Source of the DNA: Lactobacillus sp. Sy-1
Lineage (GTDB): Bacteria; Bacillota; Bacilli; Lactobacillales; Lactobacillaceae
Assembly: GCF_019303535.1 (NCBI RefSeq)
Contig: NZ_JACCIU010000001.1
Span: 496,001-560,000 of the forward strand
Direction of reading: 5' to 3'
Length of the DNA: 64,000 nt
Below are positions 19,794 through 27,751 of this stretch, one piece after another. The translations under genes and the position numbers were made by a program. Below the pieces are notes generated by a model that worked only from the letters and a program-made list of their open reading frames with translations, was not told the DNA's origin and searched no databases. The first letter of the stretch is position 1; each line of letters opens with the position of its first letter.

Positions 19794-20135
19794 ATGCTAA
19801 TCAAAAAATTTGTTTACTCAATCCTAGCTACCGTATCAATGTTTGGTGCGTTCGTTGCTACTTCAGAAGCTACTCAACAAACAGCAAGTGCCGCTACTTC
19901 TAACTTATCCAAGAGTGACGCTGCTGCTAAAAAGTGGATTGCATGGCGTGAATCCAAAAACTCATACACTGCCAGAAATGGTAAGTATTATGGTAAATAC
20001 CAACTGGGGGTTGGGTTACTTCATGGTAACTACTCAGCTGCTAACCAAGAAAAAGTTGCTGATAATTACGTTCTTAGCCGTTATGGTAGTTGGACAAATG
20101 CGAAGCGTCATTGGTTATCACACAACTGGTATTAA
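19794..20135 (+). CDS. small secreted Apf-like lysozyme-fold protein
   Basis: This 113-residue protein has a signal peptide (MLIKKFVYSILATVSMFGAF..., cut near ASA/A at about 32-34), then only the C-terminal domain known from aggregation-promoting factors and other Rpf/lysozyme-like proteins: WIAWRESKNSYTARNGKYYGKYQL with a conserved Glu53, ending in the typical WLSHNWY. No LysM domain is present, so this is a minimal version. The AGGAGG ribosome site lies 14 bases before ATG, longer than usual, and no alternative in-frame start fits better. A WalR box upstream supports a role in peptidoglycan turnover. Confidence 0.85.
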   Translation: MLIKKFVYSILATVSMFGAFVATSEATQQTASAATSNLSKSDAAAKKWIAWRESKNSYTARNGKYYGKYQLGVGLLHGNYSAANQEKVADNYVLSRYGSWTNAKRHWLSHNWY

Positions 20136-20162
20136 TCTTTACCAATCTTTAAATAAAACCTT

Positions 20163-20200
20163 AAGGAACCATGTTTATTAATAAACATGGTTCCTTTTTT
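20163..20200 (+). terminator. terminator after the Apf-like gene
   Basis: The stem AAGGAACCATGTTTAT with a very short loop pairs with its exact complement, followed by six T. Confidence 0.88.
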
Positions 20201-20241
20201 AGTATAATTAATCCAAATGATTATTTTAAGAGGGGTTCATA

Positions 20242-20895
20242 ATGAAAAGAGTGCCTGCCTTTTTAAGCAATAAAAAATACTTACTGATAAATGAAATTAT
20301 GAGTGCAATCACCCATGGAATCGGGGTAGGGCTGAGCATTGCAGCGGCAATTGTCTTAATTGTGCATGGTGTCCACCGGGGTGGTGCAATGCGAATCACG
20401 ACCTTTTCGATCTATGGGGGACTGTTAATTTTGTTTTACCTTGCATCAACGCTCTTCCACAGCCTGTACTTTACTAAGGCCGAGCACGTCTTTCAGATTT
20501 TTGACCATTCGGCAATTTACCTTTTGATTGCTGGGACCTACCTCCCATATTCGCTGGTGACGATTGGTGGGAAACTCGGTTGGATGATCTTTGTTGTAAT
20601 TTGGCTAATGGCTATCTCAGGAATTGTTTATAAGTCGATTTGGATGGGAAAGTACCGGGTTGCCTCGACCGTAATTTATGTTGTAATGGGGTGGTTTTGT
20701 GTGCTAGGGATTCACCGCTTAATTCAAGGGCTTGGTTGGACGGGATTTAATCTCCTGTTAGCGGGCGGGATTGCATTTACCGCTGGTTCAGTTATTTATA
20801 GTTTTAAGCGGATTCCATTCGGGCACGTAATCTGGCACCTATTCGTACTCCTGGGGACGATTTTAATGTATTTTTCAATTTACTTTTATGTATAA
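20242..20895 (+). CDS. trhA: hemolysin III / TrhA family membrane protein
   Basis: This 217-residue, seven-helix membrane protein belongs to the PAQR/hemolysin III family. The conserved pattern is present: SAITHGIG near residue 20, STLFHSLYF, a DHSAIYLLIAGTY segment and a C-terminal GHVIWHLFVLLG, which together supply the Ser/His/Asp/His set of a metal-dependent hydrolase-like site. In bacteria such proteins affect membrane lipid and fatty acid balance; the haemolysin name is historical. A GAGGGG ribosome site precedes ATG. It is probably a single-gene unit, closed by the bidirectional terminator downstream. Confidence 0.88.
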   Translation: MKRVPAFLSNKKYLLINEIMSAITHGIGVGLSIAAAIVLIVHGVHRGGAMRITTFSIYGGLLILFYLASTLFHSLYFTKAEHVFQIFDHSAIYLLIAGTYLPYSLVTIGGKLGWMIFVVIWLMAISGIVYKSIWMGKYRVASTVIYVVMGWFCVLGIHRLIQGLGWTGFNLLLAGGIAFTAGSVIYSFKRIPFGHVIWHLFVLLGTILMYFSIYFYV

Positions 20896-20897
20896 GC

Positions 20898-20936
20898 AAA
20901 GCTTTGATCACAGAGTGACTGCGACCAAAGCTTTTT
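20898..20936. terminator. bidirectional terminator
   Basis: An AAAGCTTTGaTC stem pairs with GACCAAAGCTTTTT between convergent genes. Confidence 0.8.
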
Positions 20937-21258
20937 ACTTCGGTTCAAATAGGTTTAGAATTACCACTCCAGCAATAATTAGTGTTAATCCCAGTACCGT
21001 AATGAGGGTAATTTGATCCTTCCAAATCAGGACTGACACGATGGTGGCTAGGATTAATCCAACCCCGCTCCAAGTTGCGTATGCCACGTTAAGCGGAATC
21101 TTAATCATTGCAATGGATAAGAAATAAAAGCATAATGAGAACGAAACGATAGCTCCCAATGCTGGTAGCCAACGGGAAAAGCCCATTGAAGCCTTTAGTA
21201 AGTTGGTTCCAATCATTTCACCCACAATTGCTAGGAATAAAAACAAATAGTAGTACAT
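20935..21258 (-). CDS. small multidrug resistance (SMR) transporter
   Basis: This 107-residue protein has four membrane helices. Glu14 in AIVGEMIGT is the proton/drug-coupling glutamate of EmrE-like SMR proteins, and the family stretches NVAYATWSGVG and GVVILNLF are present. It stands alone, so it would act as a homodimer of dual topology rather than as one of a two-gene pair. Export of quaternary ammonium or guanidinium-type compounds is the family expectation. An AAGGAG ribosome site lies ten bases before the ATG. Confidence 0.9.
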   Translation of the reverse strand: MYYYLFLFLAIVGEMIGTNLLKASMGFSRWLPALGAIVSFSLCFYFLSIAMIKIPLNVAYATWSGVGLILATIVSVLIWKDQITLITVLGLTLIIAGVVILNLFEPK

Positions 21259-21340
21259 GATTGCATGGCTCCTTAATTATCATAACATTTTCATTATATT
21301 ACAAAATTAGAAAACCTTGCCAGAAAAAGAATTGAACTTT

Positions 21341-21357
21341 TTAGTGCTTTTCACTAA
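21341..21357 (+). promoter_or_regulatory. inverted repeat upstream of the nitroreductase gene
   Basis: TTAGTG-N5-CACTAA is a perfect 6-5-6 inverted repeat, 21 bases before a TATGAT -10 candidate (21378). It is a likely operator by position; the regulator is unknown. Confidence 0.45.
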
Positions 21358-21427
21358 CAAAAAGTAAGTATGTGTGTTATGATAGATTCATCAATTAAAT
21401 TATTAACCATCTAGGGAGGAACCCATA

Positions 21428-22033
21428 ATGAAAAACGAATTTTTAGATTTACAAAAGAAACGTCGCACAATCTACGCATTAGGACGGGACGTTAGCCAAT
21501 CACCAGAAGAATTAGTACCATTCCTTGAATCAGTAATTAAGGAAGCTCCTTCGGCTTTTAATAGCCAATCCACTCGGGCCGTATTTGCTTTTGGCAAGTA
21601 CCAAGACAAGGTTTGGGACATCGTTGCTGATAACTTAAAGAAGGTCATGGGCAGTGACGAAGCATTTGAAAAGAATACTAAGGCTAAGATCGATGGCTTT
21701 AAGGGGGCCTTTGGAACAATCCTTTGGTTCACTGACATGGATGTTGTTCATGGATTAGAAGAACAATTCCCATCTTACAAGGATAATTTCTACGACTGGT
21801 CAGAACAAGCCCAAGGAAATGCTCAATACTCAGTTTGGACTGCCCTTGCTGAAAACGGAATTGGTGCTAACCTTCAACATTACAACCCACTAATTGATGA
21901 AGACATTGCTAAGGAATTCGATATTCCTAAGAGTTGGCGTCTTCGTGCCGAAATGGACTTTGGGTCCATTGAAGCACCAGCTGGCGACAAGGAATTCATG
22001 GAAGATAGCCAAAGATTCCGTGTCTTCAAGTAA
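21428..22033 (+). CDS. nitroreductase family protein, Frm2/CinD-like
   Basis: This 201-residue FMN-dependent oxidoreductase has the layout of the compact nitroreductase subgroup (Frm2, CinD, HBN-like): N-terminal KRRTIYALG, the APSAFNSQSTR flavin-binding stretch near residue 40, and AENGIGANLQHYNP in the second half. Such enzymes reduce nitroaromatics or quinones with NAD(P)H and are often induced by redox or copper stress. The start has a GGGAGGA ribosome site. It is a single-gene unit with a terminator directly after it. Confidence 0.88.
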   Translation: MKNEFLDLQKKRRTIYALGRDVSQSPEELVPFLESVIKEAPSAFNSQSTRAVFAFGKYQDKVWDIVADNLKKVMGSDEAFEKNTKAKIDGFKGAFGTILWFTDMDVVHGLEEQFPSYKDNFYDWSEQAQGNAQYSVWTALAENGIGANLQHYNPLIDEDIAKEFDIPKSWRLRAEMDFGSIEAPAGDKEFMEDSQRFRVFK

Positions 22034-22068
22034 TCGTTAATTAAATTATTAACCCATAAATAATTAGG

Positions 22069-22100
22069 AAAAACCAGAATTTAAATATTCTGGTTTTTTT
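22069..22100 (+). terminator. terminator after the nitroreductase gene
   Basis: The stem AAAACCAGAAT pairs with ATTCTGGTTTT, then a T run. Confidence 0.85.
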
Positions 22101-22181
22101 TATGAAAAAAGATAGTAATAATTGAAGAAATGTAATATAATTTGGTTTAACATGAAATTGATTCAATTTAGGAGGATTAAA

Positions 22182-23366
22182 ATGACAAAGTATAACTTTT
22201 CAAGCAGAGTGCCATTGACGAATGATAACCCCTTTGGGGAGGTATTGACCGTTGCCAGCAAGCCTAGCATCGTTTCATTTGCAGGGGGCTTACCCGCGCC
22301 CGAGCTATTTCCAGTAAAGGAGATTAAGGCCGCCGCGGAAGCTGTTCTTGATGAATACGGCCAAACCGTTCTTCAATATAGCGTTGCGCAAGGAAATTTA
22401 CACCTTCGTCAGCTAATCGCTAAGTACATGAAGACCCGTGGCTTGGACGATGACCCCCAAAATATGTTGATTACGACTGGGTCTCAGCAGGGACTGGATG
22501 TAATTGCTGAAATGATGATTAACCCTGGTGACAAGGTCATCAGCGAACGCCCAACTTATTTGAGTGCCTTAGATGTTTTTAAGACCTATGGAGCAGAAAC
22601 AGTTGGGGTCGACGTTGATGAACACGGGATGAAGATGGATGACTTAGAAGCCACTTTGAAGCAAAACCCTGAAACTAAGTTGGTTTACGTAGTTCCCAAC
22701 TTCCAAAATCCGACCGGTAATTCGATGTCATTGGACCGGAGAAAGCGGTTAGTTGAACTCGCCGATGAATATGACGTCTTAGTGGTTGAAGATGATCCAT
22801 ACGGTGCAATTAGATACGCAGGCGAATCCATCCCACCAATTCGTTCCCTTGACCACAATGGTCGAGTGATTTACACGGGAACATTCTCTAAGATTTTAGC
22901 ACCCGGGCTACGATTAGGGTGGGCCAGTGCCGCTCCAGAATTAATTGCGAAGATGCTTTTACTAAAGCAATTTGAAGATGTGCATACTGATAACCTTACC
23001 CAGTTTGTTATTGCTCGCTACATGGAAACATATGATATGCAGGCCCACATTGATCACATTACCGCTGAATATGAAAAACGCGGTGAAGCAATGCATGCTG
23101 CAATTCAAAAGTACTTCCCAGCCGGGACTGAATTGACCCATCCAGAAGGTGGGATGTTTCTTTGGGTGAAGTTACCTGGAAATCCTGATATTGACCAGAT
23201 CTTTGATGAATGTATTCAGAATAACGTTGCGTTTGTTCCAGGAGCGCCATTCTTCCCTAATCATCCGGAAACGAATACGATGCGGATGAACTTTTCTAAT
23301 CGCTCTGTAGCTGAAATTGAAGCCGGAATTAAGACGATGGGCGCAGTTATCAGTAAAATGATTTAA
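22182..23366 (+). CDS. PLP-dependent aminotransferase (class I, LysN/aromatic type)
   Basis: This 394-residue fold-type I aminotransferase has the pyridoxal lysine K237 in YTGTFSKILAPGLRLGW, a PNFQNPTGNSMS cofactor-ring segment and VEDDPYGAIRY with the PLP-binding Asp and Tyr. It lacks the GntR domain of MocR proteins but belongs to the same aminotransferase group (2-aminoadipate, aromatic or branched-chain aminotransferases). The open frame extends to 22122, but the ATG at 22182 has a GGAGG site eight to nine bases upstream and the upstream codons look non-coding. It is probably used in amino acid catabolism or synthesis; the substrate is not resolvable. Confidence 0.87.
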   Translation: MTKYNFSSRVPLTNDNPFGEVLTVASKPSIVSFAGGLPAPELFPVKEIKAAAEAVLDEYGQTVLQYSVAQGNLHLRQLIAKYMKTRGLDDDPQNMLITTGSQQGLDVIAEMMINPGDKVISERPTYLSALDVFKTYGAETVGVDVDEHGMKMDDLEATLKQNPETKLVYVVPNFQNPTGNSMSLDRRKRLVELADEYDVLVVEDDPYGAIRYAGESIPPIRSLDHNGRVIYTGTFSKILAPGLRLGWASAAPELIAKMLLLKQFEDVHTDNLTQFVIARYMETYDMQAHIDHITAEYEKRGEAMHAAIQKYFPAGTELTHPEGGMFLWVKLPGNPDIDQIFDECIQNNVAFVPGAPFFPNHPETNTMRMNFSNRSVAEIEAGIKTMGAVISKMI

Positions 23367-23378
23367 TTTTAATAGGAT

Positions 23379-23417
23379 AAAGCAGTGCTGTAGCTCAGTT
23401 TGTAGTGCTGCTTTTTT
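23379..23417 (+). terminator. terminator after the aminotransferase gene
   Basis: The stem AAAGCAG pairs with CTGCTTT, with additional inner pairing, followed by T6. Confidence 0.6.
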
Positions 23418-23423
23418 ATAAAT

Positions 23424-23465
23424 AAAAACCCGTTTCGCTGGCAGTCCCAACGAAACGGGTTTTTA
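23424..23465. terminator. bidirectional terminator
   Basis: AAAAACCCGTTTCG pairs with CGAAACGGGTTTTT, a 14-bp perfect stem between convergent genes. Confidence 0.88.
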
Positions 23466-23466
23466 C

Positions 23467-24621
23467 TTATTTATTTGCTGATTTTCTTAACTTAAAGATA
23501 CTATCACCGAACCGGTGCTTATGCTGTGGATATGGAACTAACACAAACTTACCACCGATTAATTGTCCCAAGTATACCTGTTCAACTGTGAGATTTTGCT
23601 TGTTAACTTGATCTTCAACCCATTGATCATCCTTATCGATTCGCTTCAGAACGGATTCATCAACCTTCCCATCGGTAATCAATGGATACTTAATTGATTC
23701 ATCACCATAACTGGTAATCGTCATCTGACCATTTTGTTCGAGAACGGCACTCTTCACATCTTGGAAACTACCGATGTTTTCCAACCGGAGCTTAAATGCG
23801 AGGTCTGAACCAGACATCCCGTTCTTCAAAGCGTTATCAACAATGATGTTCCCATTGGAAATAATCTTTTGCGGATTCCCGGTCAGCATTCGTTTGAAGA
23901 AGTCTGACTGCCGGACTAACAACTTGCTGCCGAAGATAATTAACGACCAGATCAATAGCACGATGAAGAATTGCAAGATTGTAATCGCGTCATTATAAAT
24001 CATTCCACCAATAATCCCCCCTAAAACATAGTTCTGGAGTTGATCAATGGCATTCGACGGCATCAAGTTTCCCTTACCAGAAAGGTTAATTTGAATTACT
24101 AACATAATGAACCCGATTAATAACTTCAACGCTAGTTCCACGTAGACGTTGTTTAAGAAGTTGAAGTTAAACCGGTTTGCCTTTACATATGTAGGCTGAT
24201 TATAAACCAGGTTAGTAGGGGTCAAACTGTAACCGCTTTGGTCGTTATTGAACGTGACTTGGTAATATTGCTTACCAGCCTTAATCGTCATCCCATTCTG
24301 TAATGTCGTTGAATTAGAGTACACTTGCGAAAGGGGGACGTTTTTTTGCTTACTGATATTTTTCAGCACAGTCGCTGTTTGACCAGACTGACTAGAGCTA
24401 GACTGCATGCTCATGAAGTTACTGACCTGCAAACTCGCGAACAGAATGGCTAAAAAGCTAAGGACTACAAAGAAATCACGGTATTTTAAATTAGTTCGAT
24501 TTCTTAAGTATAAAATCCCTAAGATAATGAATGCTACCACGAAAGCAGCGGTAACAATCGATAACCATAGCCCCAGGTTACTGAAGTTTTGGGTTAAGTA
24601 ATGATATGAGTATAGATTCAA
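23467..24621 (-). CDS. fused DUF3290-DUF421 (YetF-like) membrane protein
   Basis: This 384-residue membrane protein reads as two families in one chain. Residues 1 to about 140 have the DUF3290 layout: a YSYHYLTQNF start, two membrane helices, KYRDFFVVLSFL, then an extracytoplasmic domain. Residues 155 to 384 have the YetF/DUF421 layout: three helices, NYVLGGIIGGMIYN, then a soluble C-terminal part with GNIIVDNALKNGMS and EQNGQMTI. In many lactobacilli these are two neighbouring genes. The start is TTG with an AGAAGTG ribosome site; an in-frame stop just upstream excludes a longer form. The function is unknown, probably envelope stress or integrity. Confidence 0.82.
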   Translation of the reverse strand: MNLYSYHYLTQNFSNLGLWLSIVTAAFVVAFIILGILYLRNRTNLKYRDFFVVLSFLAILFASLQVSNFMSMQSSSSQSGQTATVLKNISKQKNVPLSQVYSNSTTLQNGMTIKAGKQYYQVTFNNDQSGYSLTPTNLVYNQPTYVKANRFNFNFLNNVYVELALKLLIGFIMLVIQINLSGKGNLMPSNAIDQLQNYVLGGIIGGMIYNDAITILQFFIVLLIWSLIIFGSKLLVRQSDFFKRMLTGNPQKIISNGNIIVDNALKNGMSGSDLAFKLRLENIGSFQDVKSAVLEQNGQMTITSYGDESIKYPLITDGKVDESVLKRIDKDDQWVEDQVNKQNLTVEQVYLGQLIGGKFVLVPYPQHKHRFGDSIFKLRKSANK

Positions 24622-24864
24622 TTCAATTCACTTCTAACTTAAAAAATTTAGTATCAACGTTTATTATAATCGAATCAAATTGATTTTTCTATCATCACTG
24701 GCTGGACTTTTATTACAAAATTAGTCGATTTATGTAATTTTTCTTAATCGAATTGCAACTTGATTGAATTCTGCCTGTAGTATTGATTCTTTATAATGAA
24801 CTTATTCAATTAATAAATCCGAAATTAAAATTAACTTTAAAACTGAAGGGGACTTATACTCACA

Positions 24865-25335
24865 ATGATTAATTATTTAACCAAACGCTTATTCGTAATT
24901 TTAACCATCGCGACATTAACTATCGTTACCGGCATTTTTGCTGGCGGCAAGATTGCTAACGCCGACTCTGCAGGGCAAAGTGAGAACTACGATAAGATGT
25001 ACAGTGTTGCCAAGTCCAAGCTAGGAACGCCTTACGCTTACGGTTCAACCGGTCCTTCCAGTTTCGACTGTTCCGGCTTTACCCAATACGTATACCGGGC
25101 TGGCAATAAAAACATTGCCCGAACTGCCCAAGCCCAATACAATACCACTAAAAAGGTATCCAAAGCAAACCGTCAAAAGGGAGACCTAGTCTATTTTGGT
25201 TACAGTAAGCGGAGTATTTCACACGTTGGAATCTACATTGGAAATGGTAAGATGATCAACGCCCAAAATAGAGGGGTAATCGTTGAAAACGTTTCTTCAC
25301 CATGGTGGCACTCAGTTGGCTACTCCCGTCCATAA
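24865..25335 (+). CDS. secreted NlpC/P60 peptidoglycan endopeptidase
   Basis: This 156-residue protein has a signal peptide (hydrophobic core FVILTIATLTIVTGIFAGG, cut near ANA/D) and a single NlpC/P60 domain. The catalytic Cys69 lies in SSFDCSGF, His120 in SHVGIYIGNG and the third polar residue is Asn132. No SH3 or LysM targeting domain is present, so this is a minimal free enzyme. It would cleave D-Glu-diamino acid bonds in stem peptides. A GAAGGGG site lies about 13 bases before ATG, a long spacing shared with the Apf-like hydrolase gene. A terminator follows. Confidence 0.9.
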   Translation: MINYLTKRLFVILTIATLTIVTGIFAGGKIANADSAGQSENYDKMYSVAKSKLGTPYAYGSTGPSSFDCSGFTQYVYRAGNKNIARTAQAQYNTTKKVSKANRQKGDLVYFGYSKRSISHVGIYIGNGKMINAQNRGVIVENVSSPWWHSVGYSRP

Positions 25336-25355
25336 TTAATTTAATTGTAACTACG

Positions 25356-25383
25356 GCCGATGGAAACTTCCATTGGTTTTTTT
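25356..25383 (+). terminator. terminator after the NlpC/P60 gene
   Basis: CCGATGGAA, loop ACT, TTCCATTGG, then T7. Confidence 0.85.
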
Positions 25384-25424
25384 AATTTAAGTTCAGTTTA
25401 ACATCATTTTTTTTAATTTAACTA

Positions 25425-25452
25425 TTGAATCTATGGACGATTGTTGTATAAT
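25425..25452 (+). promoter_or_regulatory. promoter of the T-box transcript
   Basis: TTGAAT, a 16-base spacer and TATAAT. The leader's first stem begins about 36 bases after the -10. Confidence 0.6.
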
Positions 25453-25487
25453 GAATTCAATCAAGCAATTGATTAGATACATATGTA

Positions 25488-25767
25488 CGATAAATCATAA
25501 GTATTGCCCATAGATTAGCTTAGCGAGTGTCAGTTTGGTGGAATGACATGTAATCTTAGGTGAAAAAGGGGTTTATCGGTGGGCTTTTCTCGAGGAGCCC
25601 AGGTTTGACCACCTTTATGCAGGTCTCAGTATCATCCTGAGTGTTCAGAGGCGTACTGATAGAGGCTGATTACCATGAGGAATCAGCGAATAAAGGTGGT
25701 AACACGTCAGCGACGTCCTTTTCGAATCAATCCATTGCAAGGGGTTGGTTCGAAAGGGGCGTTTTTT
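25488..25767 (+). promoter_or_regulatory. T-box riboswitch, lysine-type specifier
   Basis: This is a full tRNA-sensing leader. Stem I closes with CGATAAA (25488) and TTTATCG (25572-25578). The 5' side of the specifier loop has AGTA (25500-25503) and the 3' side reads GAAAAAGG (25562-25569), so the codon is AAA or AAG, both lysine, whichever register is used. The apical part has the AGCGAG and GGTGGAA elements. The T-box AAAGGTGGTAACACG is at 25692-25706, its TGGT pairing with a tRNA whose discriminator base is A. The intrinsic terminator stem (from CGTCCTTTTCGAA to TTCGAAAGGGGCG) ends in T6 at 25767. Uncharged tRNA-Lys should switch on the MFS gene that follows. Confidence 0.9.
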
Positions 25768-25803
25768 GTTTTCAAATTAAATTTATGAATTGAGGTTATG
25801 TTT

Positions 25804-27102
25804 ATGGATATTAGTACTAGCAAGGCAACCCTAGTTGATCAGATGAATCATGCTCACGAATCCAAATTATTTTATAAAATTATTTCCCTAGTGTCGGCTG
25901 GCATGTTTTTGGATGCCGTCGACGTATACTTAGCCAGTGCGGTTTCTAGTTCCATCGTAAACTCACACTGGGCGGATGCACAACAAAATGCATACTTCCT
26001 CTCCAGCGGATTCTTGGGACTCTTCATTGGTTCAATCATGGCTGGAATTATTGGTGATATCCGGGGGCGGAAGATAGCATACCAAATTAATTTGTTATTA
26101 TTCGGGCTCTTCACCTTCCTGGGGGCCTTCGCCGTCAACGTTGACATGCTGATTATCTGCCGCTTGATCGCCAGCATCGGGCTTGGGTCCGAAATTGTGA
26201 CTGGTTATTCAATGGTCAACGAGTTCGCACCGATCCATAGTCGTGGCAAGTGGTGTGCAATTGTATCTACGGTTGCAAACATGGGGGCTCCAGTAACGAT
26301 TATGATCTCTAGTTTTATCATTCCAGCGTTTGGCTGGCGAGTGTTATTCATTACAATTGGCATTTTTGCCGTTATCATCTGGTTCTTGCGTCGAGACATT
26401 CCAGAGTCACCAAGATGGTTGATTAACCATAACCGAATCGATGAAGCAAAGGCAGTAATTAACCAAATGAATATTCATTCAGATGATGACCAACCAAAGA
26501 ACGAACGGATTCAAACGAACTTTAAGCACCGCCCAATGTGGATCAACCTGGTGGTGGCCACGATTGCGGTTTCAGCAGTGATTATCTGTCAATACACCTT
26601 TACTTCATGGGTTCCAACGCTATTGGTAAAACGGGGCATTGATGTTCACAACTCCCTTTTTGCATCTGCCATCATGTTGATGGGGGCGCCAATAGGCTGT
26701 GCCTTTGGGTCATTTATGATTGATAAGATTGGTCGTAAAAAGGTGATTGTTCCTGCGTTCTTTATGTCCGCAATTTTGGGAATTATTTACGCTTTCCAAA
26801 CTACGATTACCGGGGTTGAAATAATCGGGTTCGTATTGAACTTTAGCCTCTACGTTCTAATGGCTAGTGTGGTTGCGGTTTACGTTTCAGAACTATTTAC
26901 CACTAAGGTTCGCTTCAGATGTGTGGGAATTGCTAACGGAATTTCCAAGCTCTGTACGGTGGCAATGCCAATCGTGGTTACCTGGCTATTGATGGTTTCA
27001 TCACCAACGGTAATTTTCATCTTGATGGGAATTATCTCCGTATTTGCCGGTGCCATGGTCTGGTTCTTCGGTGAGGAAACTAACCATCGCAATGTTGATT
27101 AA
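25804..27102 (+). CDS. MFS transporter under T-box control (candidate lysine-linked uptake)
   Basis: This 432-residue, 12-helix MFS protein carries the sugar-porter-type signatures DIRGRK after helix 2 and RRDIPESPRWLI after helix 6, but no sugar-binding QxxQQxxG set that I can recognise. I choose ATG 25804 (GAGG eight bases upstream) over the ATG six bases earlier, which is too close to the ribosome site. The leader is a T-box with a lysine specifier, so expression should rise when charged tRNA-Lys is low. This points to uptake of lysine, a lysine precursor or lysine-containing compound, although PESPRWL-type MFS proteins are better known for sugars, aromatic acids and osmolytes. Confidence 0.85.
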   Translation: MDISTSKATLVDQMNHAHESKLFYKIISLVSAGMFLDAVDVYLASAVSSSIVNSHWADAQQNAYFLSSGFLGLFIGSIMAGIIGDIRGRKIAYQINLLLFGLFTFLGAFAVNVDMLIICRLIASIGLGSEIVTGYSMVNEFAPIHSRGKWCAIVSTVANMGAPVTIMISSFIIPAFGWRVLFITIGIFAVIIWFLRRDIPESPRWLINHNRIDEAKAVINQMNIHSDDDQPKNERIQTNFKHRPMWINLVVATIAVSAVIICQYTFTSWVPTLLVKRGIDVHNSLFASAIMLMGAPIGCAFGSFMIDKIGRKKVIVPAFFMSAILGIIYAFQTTITGVEIIGFVLNFSLYVLMASVVAVYVSELFTTKVRFRCVGIANGISKLCTVAMPIVVTWLLMVSSPTVIFILMGIISVFAGAMVWFFGEETNHRNVD

Positions 27103-27113
27103 AATAATTAATT

Positions 27114-27146
27114 AAGCATCTTGCTGTAAGGGCGAGATGCTTTTTT
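27114..27146 (+). terminator. terminator after the T-box MFS gene
   Basis: AAGCATCT pairs with AGATGCTT, then T6. Confidence 0.8.
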
Positions 27147-27222
27147 AGTGCTCGTAAAGTTGCGTTTTGAATTAGGACCCAATATGTTAAAATACTCATA
27201 TAAGAAAGCTAGGAGCGTCGAA

Positions 27223-27738
27223 ATGGAAAAACTATATTGGGATACAATTAACTTTAACGATAAGAAATTGTATTTTACCGTAAATAATAATGGGCTGAAT
27301 TTTATTTCAGATTCAGACCAAAGGCTATCGCAAATCTATGACTTCTATCCCAAGGGACGCTTTGAGTTCCGCAATCAACGTAATATTACCAGAATCTATG
27401 TGGAACAGTTTGATGATTTCATCTTAGGGGAACGCAAGCAATTGACGCTGCCGTTCGATATTAGCGGAGCGGGTAATTCGACCTTCCAAAAAATTTGGCA
27501 GTTGATCAAAACGATTCCGTATGGTTCAATCATGACCGTCCAAGACGTTGCCCAGCACTGTGGGGTGGATGATCAGACCGTCATTCACGCATTATCAGCT
27601 ACCCCGCTGCCAATGATTATTCCGGTTCACCGGGTGATTTACGAACCAGACATGTTGTTTCCGGTTCGGGGCGGCGCGGCAATGCGTTCCCAGTTACTGG
27701 AGATGGAAGCAATGAATGGATTAGACGATATCGAATAG
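27223..27738 (+). CDS. DNA alkyltransferase-like protein without the acceptor cysteine
   Basis: This 171-residue protein has the Ogt/MGMT layout: an N-terminal domain of about 80 residues, then the winged-helix DNA-binding domain with IPYGSIMTVQDVAQHCG and the active-site block. That block reads IIPVHRVI, so Val135 (codon GTT) stands where alkyltransferases have Cys (PCHRV). The ATL proteins have Trp at this place. The arginine finger also seems lost (aligned segment DQTVIHAL against ARAVGGAM). It therefore cannot accept alkyl groups by the known chemistry. The start at 27223 has an AGGAG site; the longer frame to 27148 has none. It lies 13 bases from the nuclease gene, so the two are probably co-transcribed. 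Confidence 0.85.
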   Translation: MEKLYWDTINFNDKKLYFTVNNNGLNFISDSDQRLSQIYDFYPKGRFEFRNQRNITRIYVEQFDDFILGERKQLTLPFDISGAGNSTFQKIWQLIKTIPYGSIMTVQDVAQHCGVDDQTVIHALSATPLPMIIPVHRVIYEPDMLFPVRGGAAMRSQLLEMEAMNGLDDIE

Positions 27739-27751
27739 GAGTCCTTAATAC

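Noticed and set aside
24710-24760. Possible second WalR box before the NlpC/P60 gene (TGTAAT at about 24735)
   Set aside because: Only one half-site is good; the second half does not match at the required spacing.
25562-25571. T-box specifier read as arginine (AGG)
   Set aside because: It would need the codon two bases further from the GAA element than in T-boxes I know; both usual registers give lysine.
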